From Dyadobacter sp. LHD-138 (GTDB lineage Bacteria; Bacteroidota; Bacteroidia; Cytophagales; Spirosomataceae), in NCBI RefSeq assembly GCF_030929615.1, contig NZ_JAVFVU010000008.1, positions 186,001 through 250,000 of the forward strand: a stretch of DNA of 64,000 nucleotides, given 5' to 3'. The position numbers and the translations under genes were made by a program. The stretch's first letter is position 1; each line of letters opens with the position of its first letter. Positions 9,077 through 16,804 of this stretch are shown here, piece after piece. The notes beneath the pieces were generated by a model. It saw only the letters and a program-made list of their open reading frames with translations, had not been told where the DNA came from and searched no databases.

Positions 9077-9457
9077 ATGAAAACTTCATTTTTAGCTTTA
9101 ACATGTGCTGTTGCACTGTTCACTCCTTTTTCCTCAGCTGCCGATGATGAGAAAGGAACCAAGAAATCGGCTGGGTTTGGCACCGGCATTTATCGGACCA
9201 AAGAGGGGAAAATTAATGTATTCATTGATAAAATCGACACGAATTCCCCCACGCTGCTACTGATCAAAAATTCGAGAGGAGAGATTATCTACCGGGAAAT
9301 AATCCGGAAGGGTTACCAGAAATTCGGGCGCCTGCTGAATGTAAACGATCTGGAATCAGGCAAATACGAGATCAGGGTGATAATCAACGGTGAAGCACAA
9401 TCGATACCGTTTCAACTGACGGAAGAGAAAGTGGAACGTGTTTTACGGGTTGACTAA
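9077..9457 (+). CDS. Small secreted protein, second of two tandem paralogues
   Basis: A 126-residue protein with signal peptide (MKTSFLALTCAVALFTPFSSA) followed by the same mature domain as the previous gene. Conserved blocks are GFGTGIYRTKEGKINVFIDK, LLIKNSRGEIIYREII, QKFGRLLNVNDLESGKYEI and VERVL. By eye about half the mature residues are identical, so this is a tandem duplication. The spacer between the copies is about 250 bases and each copy ends in its own hairpin, so they are likely transcribed separately. I know no named family for the domain. Confidence 0.85.
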   Translation: MKTSFLALTCAVALFTPFSSAADDEKGTKKSAGFGTGIYRTKEGKINVFIDKIDTNSPTLLLIKNSRGEIIYREIIRKGYQKFGRLLNVNDLESGKYEIRVIINGEAQSIPFQLTEEKVERVLRVD

Positions 9458-9495
9458 ATATAATTTTATGGATTTATTAGCCATGTTAATCTAAG

Positions 9496-9527
9496 ACGGC
9501 TCCCTGGTTCAGGAAGCCGTTTTTTTG
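9496..9527 (+). terminator. Intrinsic terminator after second small secreted gene
   Basis: ACGGCTCCCT pairs with AGGAAGCCGT with one internal mismatch around a five-base loop, followed by seven T. It closes the 9077-9457 transcription unit. Confidence 0.82.
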
Positions 9528-9610
9528 TTGCCTGCTATGGTTTATAAAAATATCATAAAATAATATCAATAAAATGTTACCACACCAATAATCGGCTGCG
9601 ACTAACCTGA

Positions 9611-9652
9611 TGAAACGTTTCAGAGCATTTTAATTTAAACCTTAAATTAAAA
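9611..9652. promoter_or_regulatory. Two palindromes just upstream of the metalloprotease operon
   Basis: TGAAACGTTTCA (9611-9622) is a perfect 12-bp palindrome. A second inverted repeat, TTTTAATTTAA (9628-9638) and TTAAATTAAAA (9642-9652), has perfect 11-bp arms and a 3-base spacer, and ends 4 bases before the ATG at 9657. Both are good operator candidates; the second could also form an AU hairpin that affects translation initiation. No regulator gene is adjacent. Confidence 0.45.
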
Positions 9653-9656
9653 CAAC

Positions 9657-11255
9657 ATGTGTAACCATTCATCAAAGGGTGATCATTTTTGCATCATGCC
9701 TCCTTCTCCCGAGTTACTGGAGAAGATTGTCAAAACCAAGGCCGCACTCCTTCGGGAAGCCGACCTTGCCGACTTCAACGACGTAGATATTCTTGACCTC
9801 CGCACGTTCAGCCAGATCACCAGCCGACCTCACAAAACCCGTAACCACGATTTTGTCGGCGAGGCGCGTGAGCAGGCACCGGTGTTGGGCAACAAACGCG
9901 CCATTGTATTGCTCGTTGATTTTTCAGACAAAGCTGCGGCACAAACCCAGGCTCATTTCAACAATCTGCTCTTCTCGGTAGGCACCTATGCAACGGGCAG
10001 CATGCGCGATTTTTATAGGGAAGCGTCTTATGGGCAGCTGGATGTAACCGGTGCCGTCGCAGGCCAGGGCGGTCCTACCGCGGGTTGGTTCAGAGCTCCG
10101 CAAACCAAGGCCTATTACACCAATAATGATTTCGGCTTTGGGGCTTATCCACGGAACGCCCAGAAACTTGTTGAGGATGCCATCGACCTTGCCAATCCTT
10201 TTGTCAATTTTTCACAATACGACAATGATGGTGATGGATTTGTGGAAGCGCTGGTTATTATCTGTGCAGGTGTCGGGGGGGAACAGAGCGGGAATAAAAA
10301 TGATATCTGGTCCCACAAATGGGGTATTTCACCTAAAAATGTAGACGGTGTAAAAATCGACCGTTACTTTATGGCGCCGGAAAACGGAAAAGTCGGCGTA
10401 ATGGCCCACGAGCTCGGACACCTGTTATGTGGCTTACCAGACCTTTATGATACCGATTATACTTCACAGGGAACGGGTCGCTGGGATCTTATGGCAGCCG
10501 GAAGCTGGGGAAATGGTGGAGACAAACCCGCACACCCCACGGCCTGGTGCAAGGTAATAACCGGCTGGGTCACGCCCACTGTTATTTTCGGAGCAGAACA
10601 GGAAGTTACCATCCGCCCCTACAAGAGTAACAGGGATATTATCAAACTTCCCGTCGGCAGTATCAACAGTAAAGAATATTTTTTACTGTCAAACCGTAGA
10701 AAGGAAGGTTTTGACGTCTCGCTTCCCGGAGAAGGATTGCTTATTGAGCACATTGACGAAAATCAGTCGGGTAATACGGATGAAAATCATTACCTGGTTG
10801 ATGTGGAACAGGCTGACGGGTTGCGACAGTTAAATCTAAATCCGCAGACCAATTCAAGTGCAAATTCCGGCGATGCAACGGATGCTTTCCCAACGGCAGC
10901 CAACAATTCCTTTACGGTATCCAGTACACCGAACAGCAAAGCCTATAACGGAACGGATTCCAAGATTTCGATCACCAACATCACGCGTTCAGGAAACAAC
11001 ATTACCGCAAAAATTAATGTTGGCGGCACTTCTGCATTAACCACCCTATCCAACAAAAAAGTTCTGCAGGTATTTTGCAGTCCCCATACGACAAATGCCT
11101 GGGCTTTTATCGAGTCGGCGGGATGGAGAAAAATCAGCGAGCTTACGCCAGACGGGGTCTCCAATGTATTCTTAGCGCTTGTAAAGGCCCGGATCAGCAA
11201 CCAAACCGTAACGGTTCAGGTAGACGGCAGTAAGATTCATTTGCTTTATTATTAA
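9657..11255 (+). CDS. M6-type (immune inhibitor A-like) metalloprotease with extra C-terminal domain
   Basis: A 532-residue protein. The zinc site H251-E-L-G-H255 is followed by PDLYD (261-265), the arrangement of M6 peptidases (immune inhibitor A type). A DNDGDG calcium-type loop lies at 189-194 and AGSWGNGG near 281-288. After a Ser/Asn/Thr-rich linker at about 390-465, a final domain (466-532) carries LQVFCSPH, AWAFIES and GWRK. This domain is homologous to the entire next gene product. Unlike most secreted M6 enzymes it has no signal peptide: the first 40 residues are charged and polar. It must be cytoplasmic or leave by a non-Sec route. It heads a four-gene operon. The protease call is firm; the role is unknown. 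Confidence 0.85.
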   Translation: MCNHSSKGDHFCIMPPSPELLEKIVKTKAALLREADLADFNDVDILDLRTFSQITSRPHKTRNHDFVGEAREQAPVLGNKRAIVLLVDFSDKAAAQTQAHFNNLLFSVGTYATGSMRDFYREASYGQLDVTGAVAGQGGPTAGWFRAPQTKAYYTNNDFGFGAYPRNAQKLVEDAIDLANPFVNFSQYDNDGDGFVEALVIICAGVGGEQSGNKNDIWSHKWGISPKNVDGVKIDRYFMAPENGKVGVMAHELGHLLCGLPDLYDTDYTSQGTGRWDLMAAGSWGNGGDKPAHPTAWCKVITGWVTPTVIFGAEQEVTIRPYKSNRDIIKLPVGSINSKEYFLLSNRRKEGFDVSLPGEGLLIEHIDENQSGNTDENHYLVDVEQADGLRQLNLNPQTNSSANSGDATDAFPTAANNSFTVSSTPNSKAYNGTDSKISITNITRSGNNITAKINVGGTSALTTLSNKKVLQVFCSPHTTNAWAFIESAGWRKISELTPDGVSNVFLALVKARISNQTVTVQVDGSKIHLLYY

Positions 11256-11285
11256 TCATTTCTTCACCTTTAAACTTTTACGATC

Positions 11286-11504
11286 ATGAATTTCTCAAAA
11301 AAAATCTTGCAGGTATTTACTTCTCCGCACTCAAAAAATGTTTGGGGTTTTGTTGAAACACTGGGCTGGAGAAAAGTACAACCCCTTACCAATGACGGTG
11401 CAACCAACATGTTTATGGTGTTAACTTCCGCAAAGAGTAGTGGAATTGCCGTCAGCGGTACCATCAATGACGCAACAAACGAGATTACGACGATCTATTT
11501 ATAG
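11286..11504 (+). CDS. Stand-alone copy of the protease C-terminal domain (72 residues)
   Basis: The whole protein aligns without gaps to residues 466-532 of the preceding metalloprotease. Shared positions include KK.LQVF.SPH..N.W.F.E, GWRK, LT.DG and N.F..L..A, roughly 25 of 67 identical by eye. It lacks a signal peptide and any catalytic motif. The start ATG lies 30 bases after the protease stop and the next gene follows 29 bases later. A free copy of a protease's accessory domain could compete for the same partner, assemble with it, or act as a specificity or immunity factor; none of these is shown. Its homology makes it a genuine gene despite its size. Confidence 0.85.
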   Translation: MNFSKKILQVFTSPHSKNVWGFVETLGWRKVQPLTNDGATNMFMVLTSAKSSGIAVSGTINDATNEITTIYL

Positions 11505-11533
11505 TCAGGTCATTTAAATTTATCCTTAAAATT

Positions 11534-11950
11534 ATGGTAACCATCAATGTATTTCCACCACCTGATGCTTCTCAAAAGCAAACGGAACAAAATAACAGCT
11601 TTTCGGCGGGTCCGGAGCCGGGAAACTTCCAGTCGGCAGAAACCGCAGGCATTGACAGTAACTTACCTACTCCGTCGCTTCAGATTCAGGAGCTAACGGC
11701 GGGGAATGAAGAGCTGCCGCAGCCGACTTTGCAAATCAGTTCTTTTCAGGATCAGGGATTATCCAGTGCTGATGCGCCGGTTCCTTCTATGGATTTTTTA
11801 AATCTGACCGGGGGCTTTCAGTCAGCACCGGATCCCGTTTTCAATCCAGAAAGTGACCAAAATACCGACGCCATGATACCTTCGCCTTCTATGCTGCCAC
11901 CCGGAGAAAATACAGAAGGGGCAGGTAAATCGTTATCAAAGAAAAAATAA
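11534..11950 (+). CDS. Proline-rich low-complexity protein with repeated P-x-P motif
   Basis: A 138-residue, apparently disordered protein rich in Pro, Ser, Gln, Asn and acidic residues, ending in a basic SLSKKK tail. A short motif recurs: LPTPSLQI (44-51), LPQPTLQI (61-68), APVPSMDF (81-88) and IPSPSMLP (115-122). These look like repeated linear binding motifs. It has no signal peptide or membrane helix. It starts 29 bases after the 72-residue protein and stops 2 bases before the next gene, so it is certainly co-transcribed. Composition suggests a scaffold, linker or protease substrate; that is inference. I recognise no family. Confidence 0.72.
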   Translation: MVTINVFPPPDASQKQTEQNNSFSAGPEPGNFQSAETAGIDSNLPTPSLQIQELTAGNEELPQPTLQISSFQDQGLSSADAPVPSMDFLNLTGGFQSAPDPVFNPESDQNTDAMIPSPSMLPPGENTEGAGKSLSKKK

Positions 11951-11952
11951 CC

Positions 11953-12231
11953 ATGATAGCTCAACCGATGTCTTTCAGATGTAAAATCCGTATGCTTGAA
12001 ATCAAAGAAGAGGGCAAGGCGGAGAGAAGGTATTGGATCACATTCGTCATCGAGGAATCACCAAAGGAAGCCGAAGGGAATTCATTTTTTGAAAAAGGCA
12101 GGCGCGCGGACGGCATCTCGTTCGATACACTGCCGACTATAAAACCCGACACGATGGCATTGGCAGATATTAAATTCTTTGGCGATCCCTTCCATCTGAA
12201 CTATCAGATAAGCAACATAACGCTGATCTGA
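11953..12231 (+). CDS. Hypothetical 92-residue protein, last gene of protease operon
   Basis: The ATG follows the previous stop by two bases, indicating coupled translation. The sequence has alternating charged and hydrophobic strands (FRCKIRMLEIKEEGK, RYWITFVIEES) and ends with FGDPFHLNYQISNITLI, suggesting a small beta-rich cytoplasmic domain. There is no signal peptide and no motif I know. A bidirectional terminator at 12246-12300 closes the operon right after it. Its place in the operon is its only functional clue. Confidence 0.7.
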   Translation: MIAQPMSFRCKIRMLEIKEEGKAERRYWITFVIEESPKEAEGNSFFEKGRRADGISFDTLPTIKPDTMALADIKFFGDPFHLNYQISNITLI

Positions 12232-12245
12232 AATGCGTAAAGTAA

Positions 12246-12300
12246 AAAAGACAGACTCTATCCATGACCGAACGGGTTGATGTGATAAAGTCTGTCTTTT
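12246..12300. terminator. Bidirectional terminator between convergent genes
   Basis: AAAAGACAGACT and AGTCTGTCTTTT form a perfect 12-bp stem around a loop of about 30 bases that can itself pair partly. A-run and T-run flank it, so it can serve both the protease operon and the convergent dioxygenase gene. Confidence 0.8.
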
Positions 12301-12318
12301 AATAACCAGGGACTTAAA

Positions 12319-13263
12319 TTATTTCGATTCCGCACTGAGAACAGGTAACGCCGCTTCAATTTTTTCCCTTCTTGCTTCAAACCATTCCGGTAATTTTAAA
12401 GAAGATCCGAGCTCGGAAACCGTTTCATCAACAAAGAATCCAGGAGGGTTGGTCGCAATTTCAAATAAAATACCCCCTGGCTCACGGTAATAAATACTGT
12501 GGAAATAATTCCGGTCCAACACTTCGGTCGGATGATAACTTCCCGACAATAATTTCTCACGAATTTCAAGCTGTGTTTCATCACTTTCCGTGGCAAAAGC
12601 CAGGTGATGCACGGAGCCCGCGCCCTGCAAAGCACGAACATCCTTTGGCGATTCCAACACATCCACAAACGAACCTGGCCCACCTTCTCCACTTTCAAAG
12701 CGGTATATCCCCGACTCTTCCGCCACCAGCCTGTGCCCCATGACGTCGGTTAACAAAGAAACGGTCCGATCAATTTTAAACTCATTTAATGAAACGGTAT
12801 AGGCGCCACGGATTGCATATTCTTTTGGTATTTTGCCATTATCCCAACCAGGACGTTTATCGGTATCATTGGCAACGAGTTCCACACCCATGCCATCAAA
12901 ATCTTCAAATCGGAGATAAGTTTCATTAAATCTTCTGTATGGCCCCGCATAAGGTATTCCAAACTGCACCAGACGGTCCATCCAATAACCCAAAGACGAA
13001 GTGGGAATTGAAAACGCCGAAAATGTCAGCTGTCCGCCACCTTTACGACCACGCACCAAACCGGCATACGGAAAGAATGTAACGATCGAGCCGGGTGTGC
13101 CGGTTTCATCGCCATAATATAAATGATAAACATCGGGTGCGTCAAAATTTACTGTTTTTTTCACCATCCTCAACCCCAGAATCCCTACATAAAAGTCCAC
13201 ATTTCTTTGTGCGTCACTGGCCAATGCCGTGATGTGGTGTAAGCCGTTGATCAGATTATTCAT
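12319..13263 (-). CDS. VOC-family ring-cleaving dioxygenase (MhqO/LinE type)
   Basis: A 314-residue two-module vicinal oxygen chelate protein. The N-terminal module has GLHHITALASDAQRNVDFYV, with the metal His in HHIT, and YYGDETGTPGSIVTFFPY. The second module has GSVHHLAFATESDE (second His) and GGILFEIATNPPGF (metal Glu). These are the features of bacterial extradiol-type ring-cleaving dioxygenases acting on hydroquinones or catechols, as in MhqO, which detoxify quinones. The gene stands alone, with a 36-bp perfect palindrome just upstream as the obvious operator. Family assignment is strong; the substrate is inferred. Confidence 0.85.
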   Translation of the reverse strand: MNNLINGLHHITALASDAQRNVDFYVGILGLRMVKKTVNFDAPDVYHLYYGDETGTPGSIVTFFPYAGLVRGRKGGGQLTFSAFSIPTSSLGYWMDRLVQFGIPYAGPYRRFNETYLRFEDFDGMGVELVANDTDKRPGWDNGKIPKEYAIRGAYTVSLNEFKIDRTVSLLTDVMGHRLVAEESGIYRFESGEGGPGSFVDVLESPKDVRALQGAGSVHHLAFATESDETQLEIREKLLSGSYHPTEVLDRNYFHSIYYREPGGILFEIATNPPGFFVDETVSELGSSLKLPEWFEARREKIEAALPVLSAESK

Positions 13264-13281
13264 AATTCAGAAATTTATATG

Positions 13282-13317
13282 TTATTACATTTAATGTATA
13301 TACATTAAATGTAATAA
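13282..13317. promoter_or_regulatory. 36-bp perfect palindrome, operator of the dioxygenase gene
   Basis: The half-site TTATTACATTTAATGTAT at 13282-13299 is followed directly by its exact reverse complement to 13317. It starts 19 bases upstream of the dioxygenase ATG at 13263. The palindrome contains two overlapping TACATT-TAATGTA elements, the type of site bound by MarR/HxlR-like quinone or aldehyde sensors. The regulator is not encoded nearby. Confidence 0.7.
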
Positions 13318-13461
13318 TTAAGTTCATTGCCTGGAAAAACATTAAAAATTACATTCCAAAAACAATACTTATGGCTCATAAGGAGATCGTTACAGAATTT
13401 CACTTTTGGGATAAGTGACTAATCTTGTCTGTTAAACACTATTCACAAACCCTGTTATCCT

Positions 13462-14577
13462 ATGAATTCTCGTCGTGATTTCCTTCAAAAGGTTTCTCTG
13501 GGTATCGGAGTAACTGCGCTTTCCGGCCTTCCTGCATCGGCGAATAACAGTCCCGAACCTTTTGTTCGTCCGGAAAAACAGCTACGCGTTGCGCTGATGG
13601 GCCTGGGCAGCTACGCAACGCGCGTCGCTGAAGCCATGCAGAGCTGTAAGCTGGCAACGCTCGCTGGTGTTGTTTCAGGTACCCCTTCCAAAATCAACAC
13701 ATGGAAACAGAAATACAACATCCCGGACAAAAATACATATAACTACCAAACGATCAGTGAGATAAAAAATAATCCTGACATTGATATCGTTTACGTCACC
13801 ACGCCAAATTCGCTGCACCACAAACACGTATTGCAAATTGCGGCAGCAGGCAAACATGTGCTTTGTGAAAAGCCGGTTGCCGATAACGCCAAACAGGCAA
13901 GAGAAATGATTGCTGCCTGCGAAAAAGCAGGTGTCAAATTTTTTATTGGCTATCGCATGCATTTCGAACCGCATACACGCGAGCTGATCCGCATGCGCGA
14001 GGCGGGCGAACTTGGAAAAATCATGCATGTGAACAACTACATGGGTTTCAAAAGCGGCGATCCGAACCAATGGAGGCTAAAAAAAGCATTAGCGGGCGGC
14101 GGAGCGATGATGGATGTAGGGATTTATGCCCTCAACGGAGCGCGTTACGCAACCGGTGAAGAGCCGATCTGGGTAACGGCGCAGGAAAGTAAAACCGATC
14201 CGGTAAAGTTTAAGGAAGTTGACGAAACGATCACGTTTCAGCTGGGTTTCCCAAGCGGTGTCATCGCAAACTGCGGCACGACTTACAATTTCAATAATTT
14301 TGAAAGGCTTTATGTTATTGGCGATAAAGGATTTGCAGAACTAAGTCCGGCCTTTGGTTACGGCCCGATCAAGGGAAGAACTCATCTGGGGCCGATGAAC
14401 CAGCCTGTGGTAACCCACCAAACTTTACAGATGGACGGTATTGCCGATATTATTTTAAACAATAAACCGGATCCGAATGTAACGGGTCACGAGGGATTGA
14501 AAGATATGATCGTCGTGGATGCCGTTTATGAGTCGATTCGAAAAGGCGGACAAAAAGTTTTTATCAATAAAGTATAG
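13462..14577 (+). CDS. Tat-exported Gfo/Idh/MocA oxidoreductase (glucose-fructose oxidoreductase-like)
   Basis: A 371-residue protein with a twin-arginine signal SRRDFLQK at residues 3-10 and a hydrophobic stretch to about 27. The Rossmann loop is ALMGLGSYATR (44-54), the catalytic motif CEKPVA is at 135-140, and GGGAMMDVGIYALNGARYATG is the family's substrate-side helix. Periplasmic members of this type carry tightly bound NADP, as in Zymomonas glucose-fructose oxidoreductase, and interconvert sugars without free cofactor. It is a single-gene unit closed by a terminator at 14581-14611. The specific sugar is unknown. Confidence 0.88.
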   Translation: MNSRRDFLQKVSLGIGVTALSGLPASANNSPEPFVRPEKQLRVALMGLGSYATRVAEAMQSCKLATLAGVVSGTPSKINTWKQKYNIPDKNTYNYQTISEIKNNPDIDIVYVTTPNSLHHKHVLQIAAAGKHVLCEKPVADNAKQAREMIAACEKAGVKFFIGYRMHFEPHTRELIRMREAGELGKIMHVNNYMGFKSGDPNQWRLKKALAGGGAMMDVGIYALNGARYATGEEPIWVTAQESKTDPVKFKEVDETITFQLGFPSGVIANCGTTYNFNNFERLYVIGDKGFAELSPAFGYGPIKGRTHLGPMNQPVVTHQTLQMDGIADIILNNKPDPNVTGHEGLKDMIVVDAVYESIRKGGQKVFINKV

Positions 14578-14580
14578 TCA

Positions 14581-14611
14581 AAAGCCCGGTTTTGCGAGAC
14601 CGGGCTTTTTT
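14581..14611 (+). terminator. Intrinsic terminator
   Basis: AAAGCCCGGT pairs with ACCGGGCTTT, followed by a T run. It lies 3 bases after the preceding stop codon. Confidence 0.88.
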
Positions 14612-14701
14612 CGGTCTTATAAAAACATCAAACTATATGATAACGCCTGGTGATGCCTTACCTTTGCGATTTATTTCGAATCTTAAAAGTTTCATTGCCA
14701 T

Positions 14702-15490
14702 ATGGCCGATCATATCAGTAAATTACAACAGTCGATAGAGCCGCTTCGCCAGCAAATTATCAATCATAAAGTTTATTCAGCCATCACCGAGCTCGAAGAC
14801 CTGCGGGTTTTCATGCAATATCATATTTTTGCAGTTTGGGATTTCATGTCACTTTTGAAAGCGCTGCAAAATAATCTTACCTGCACCACTGTGCCCTGGT
14901 TTCCAAAAGGATCGGCTGAAACCAGACATTTGATCAATGAAATTGTCCTTGGAGAGGAAGCCGATATTGATGAAAACGGCGACCTGAAAAGTCATTTCGA
15001 ACTGTATCTGGAAGCGATGCAGCAAAGTGGCGCGGATATTATCCAGATAGAAAAATTCATTTCCGCGCTGAAATCCGGTAGCAGCCTTGCTGCTGCATTT
15101 GAGATTTCCGACGCACCGAAAGCGACGAGAGATTTCGTAAATTTCACCTTCGATATCATCAACAGCGGGAAAGATTACCTTCAGGCGGCAACTTTTACAT
15201 TTGGCAGAGAAGACCTCATCCCAAATATGTTCCATTCGATTGTAAACGACATCGGTAAAACATTCCCGAATGAGGTGTCCATTTTCAAGTATTATCTGGA
15301 AAGACATATCGAAATTGACGGAGATCATCACAGCAACCTGGCTTTGCTAATGACATCAAATCTTTGTGAAGAAAACGAAACGTTCTGGAAAGAAGCGGAA
15401 GTGGCTACCATCCAATCCCTTCAAAAAAGAATTGATCTTTGGGACGCTGTTTATGACCAAATTGCTTTCAATAAAGCAATTTCTAACTAA
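14702..15490 (+). CDS. DUF3050 family protein (heme-oxygenase-like fold)
   Basis: A 262-residue soluble helical protein. VYSAITELEDLRVFMQYHIFAVWDFMSLLK near the N-terminus has the acidic/His positions seen in DUF3050, as do FHSIVNDIG and the late motif YLERHIEIDGDHHSNLAL (His/Glu/Asp). This layout matches di-metal oxidases of the heme-oxygenase-like superfamily, so an iron-dependent oxidase is possible, but DUF3050 has no assigned reaction known to me. A TACCTTTG box at 14659-14666 may be the -7 element. It lies 17 bases upstream of rlmF and is likely co-transcribed with it. Confidence 0.8.
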   Translation: MADHISKLQQSIEPLRQQIINHKVYSAITELEDLRVFMQYHIFAVWDFMSLLKALQNNLTCTTVPWFPKGSAETRHLINEIVLGEEADIDENGDLKSHFELYLEAMQQSGADIIQIEKFISALKSGSSLAAAFEISDAPKATRDFVNFTFDIINSGKDYLQAATFTFGREDLIPNMFHSIVNDIGKTFPNEVSIFKYYLERHIEIDGDHHSNLALLMTSNLCEENETFWKEAEVATIQSLQKRIDLWDAVYDQIAFNKAISN

Positions 15491-15507
15491 TCTGACCGGC
15501 TTTTCCA

Positions 15508-16476
15508 TTGGCTCAAAAATCCAAAAAAATACATACCGAAAAAACAAGTCTGCATGCCCGGAACCTGCACCGGGACCGGTATGATTTTAAACGATTGATA
15601 CAGGGTACTCCGGAGCTGTTCAGGTTTGTTTCGATAAATCCCTATGGCGATGAATCGGTTGACTTCTCAGATCCGGAGGCCGTTAAATCGCTTAATAAAG
15701 CGCTTTTGAAACATTTTTATGGAATTGCTTACTGGGATATCCCTGAAAATTATCTTTGCCCCCCGATACCCGGACGGGCAGATTATATTCACCATCTTGC
15801 CGACCTACTGGGAGCATCCAATCATGGAAATTTCCCCGTTGGAAAAACGACAAGCATACTGGATATTGGTACAGGCGCCAATTGTGTTTATCCGATCATC
15901 GGTCATCGAGAGTACGGATGGAGCTTTGTCGGTTCTGATATTGATTCGGTCGCTTTTGATTCCGCGCGCCGGATCGTAGAAAACAATCCGTCACTGGAAG
16001 GTGCAATCGACTGCCGCCTCCAAACTTCATCACAGCATATTTTCAAAAGCATCATCAAACCAGGCGAATACTATGACGCCACCATTTGTAATCCGCCGTT
16101 CCACGCCTCACTTGCCGAAGCGCAGGCAGGGACGAAACGAAAGTTGACAAACCTGGGCTTAAAGAAAACCGGTAAACAAACCCTGAATTTTGGTGGACAA
16201 AATGCGGAGTTGTGGTGTGAAGGTGGCGAGGAAACTTTCGTAAAAAAAATGATTTCGGAAAGTATCGAATTTCAGGAGCAGTGTCTTTGGTTCACATCCC
16301 TTATTTCCAAAAAAACAACATTACCCGGCGTGTATGGCGCGTTGAAAACGGCGAAAGCTTTTGAGGTAAAAACCATCGAAATGGCACAGGGACAAAAAGT
16401 AAGCAGGTTTGTCGCCTGGACGTTTTTTGATAAAAATAAACAGAAGGAATGGCGTAAAAGGCGTTTTTCGATCTGA
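15508..16476 (+). CDS. rlmF: 23S rRNA (adenine-1618-N6)-methyltransferase RlmF
   Basis: The 322-residue protein matches RlmF throughout: [17 protein letters not shown] at the start, [20 protein letters not shown], the SAM-binding [16 protein letters not shown], and the N6-adenine methyltransferase motif CNPPFHAS. RlmF methylates A1618 of 23S rRNA using S-adenosylmethionine. The only possible start near the expected length is the TTG at 15508, as no ATG lies in frame before the conserved core. It follows the DUF3050 gene by 17 bases. Confidence 0.92.
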   Translation: MAQKSKKIHTEKTSLHARNLHRDRYDFKRLIQGTPELFRFVSINPYGDESVDFSDPEAVKSLNKALLKHFYGIAYWDIPENYLCPPIPGRADYIHHLADLLGASNHGNFPVGKTTSILDIGTGANCVYPIIGHREYGWSFVGSDIDSVAFDSARRIVENNPSLEGAIDCRLQTSSQHIFKSIIKPGEYYDATICNPPFHASLAEAQAGTKRKLTNLGLKKTGKQTLNFGGQNAELWCEGGEETFVKKMISESIEFQEQCLWFTSLISKKTTLPGVYGALKTAKAFEVKTIEMAQGQKVSRFVAWTFFDKNKQKEWRKRRFSI

Positions 16477-16520
16477 GAGAGCGTTTGATGATAATGCAAT
16501 GATCAGGATTATTCTTCTGT

Positions 16521-16698
16521 CACCCTTTCAGGGTTTTGCGTGAGCGCCTTCCGACATGTTTTCTATAATCATGCCATCCCTTCGGGATTGTTCCCCCCAG
16601 ATAATGGCATCCAAATGCATAGAGGCTATTTTAATCCCGAAACGATAAGTAGTATTATAAAAGACCAATAAAAATGCCCCCAAAACCCTGAAAGGGTG
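16521..16698. repeat. REP/BIME-like nested inverted repeat element
   Basis: CACCCTTTCAGGGTTTT (16521-16537) and its reverse complement AAAACCCTGAAAGGGTG (16682-16698) bound a 178-bp element. Inside are ATGCCAT/ATGGCAT (16571-16577, 16614-16620) and the small palindrome ATCCCTTCGGGAT (16576-16588). It occupies the 328-base gap between rlmF and the SMP-30 gene. The core ACCCTTTCAGGGTT recurs at 30213-30227, so this is a dispersed repeat family. No gene is seen in the gap. Confidence 0.7.
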
Positions 16699-16804
16699 GC
16701 ACAAAATTCAAACAATCTGTTTTTTGCATCGTTAAATTCCGTCAATCTATTCCTTATCTGTGCATCCAACATGATTGGCGACTAAAATCCAACTTCCATT
16801 CCGT

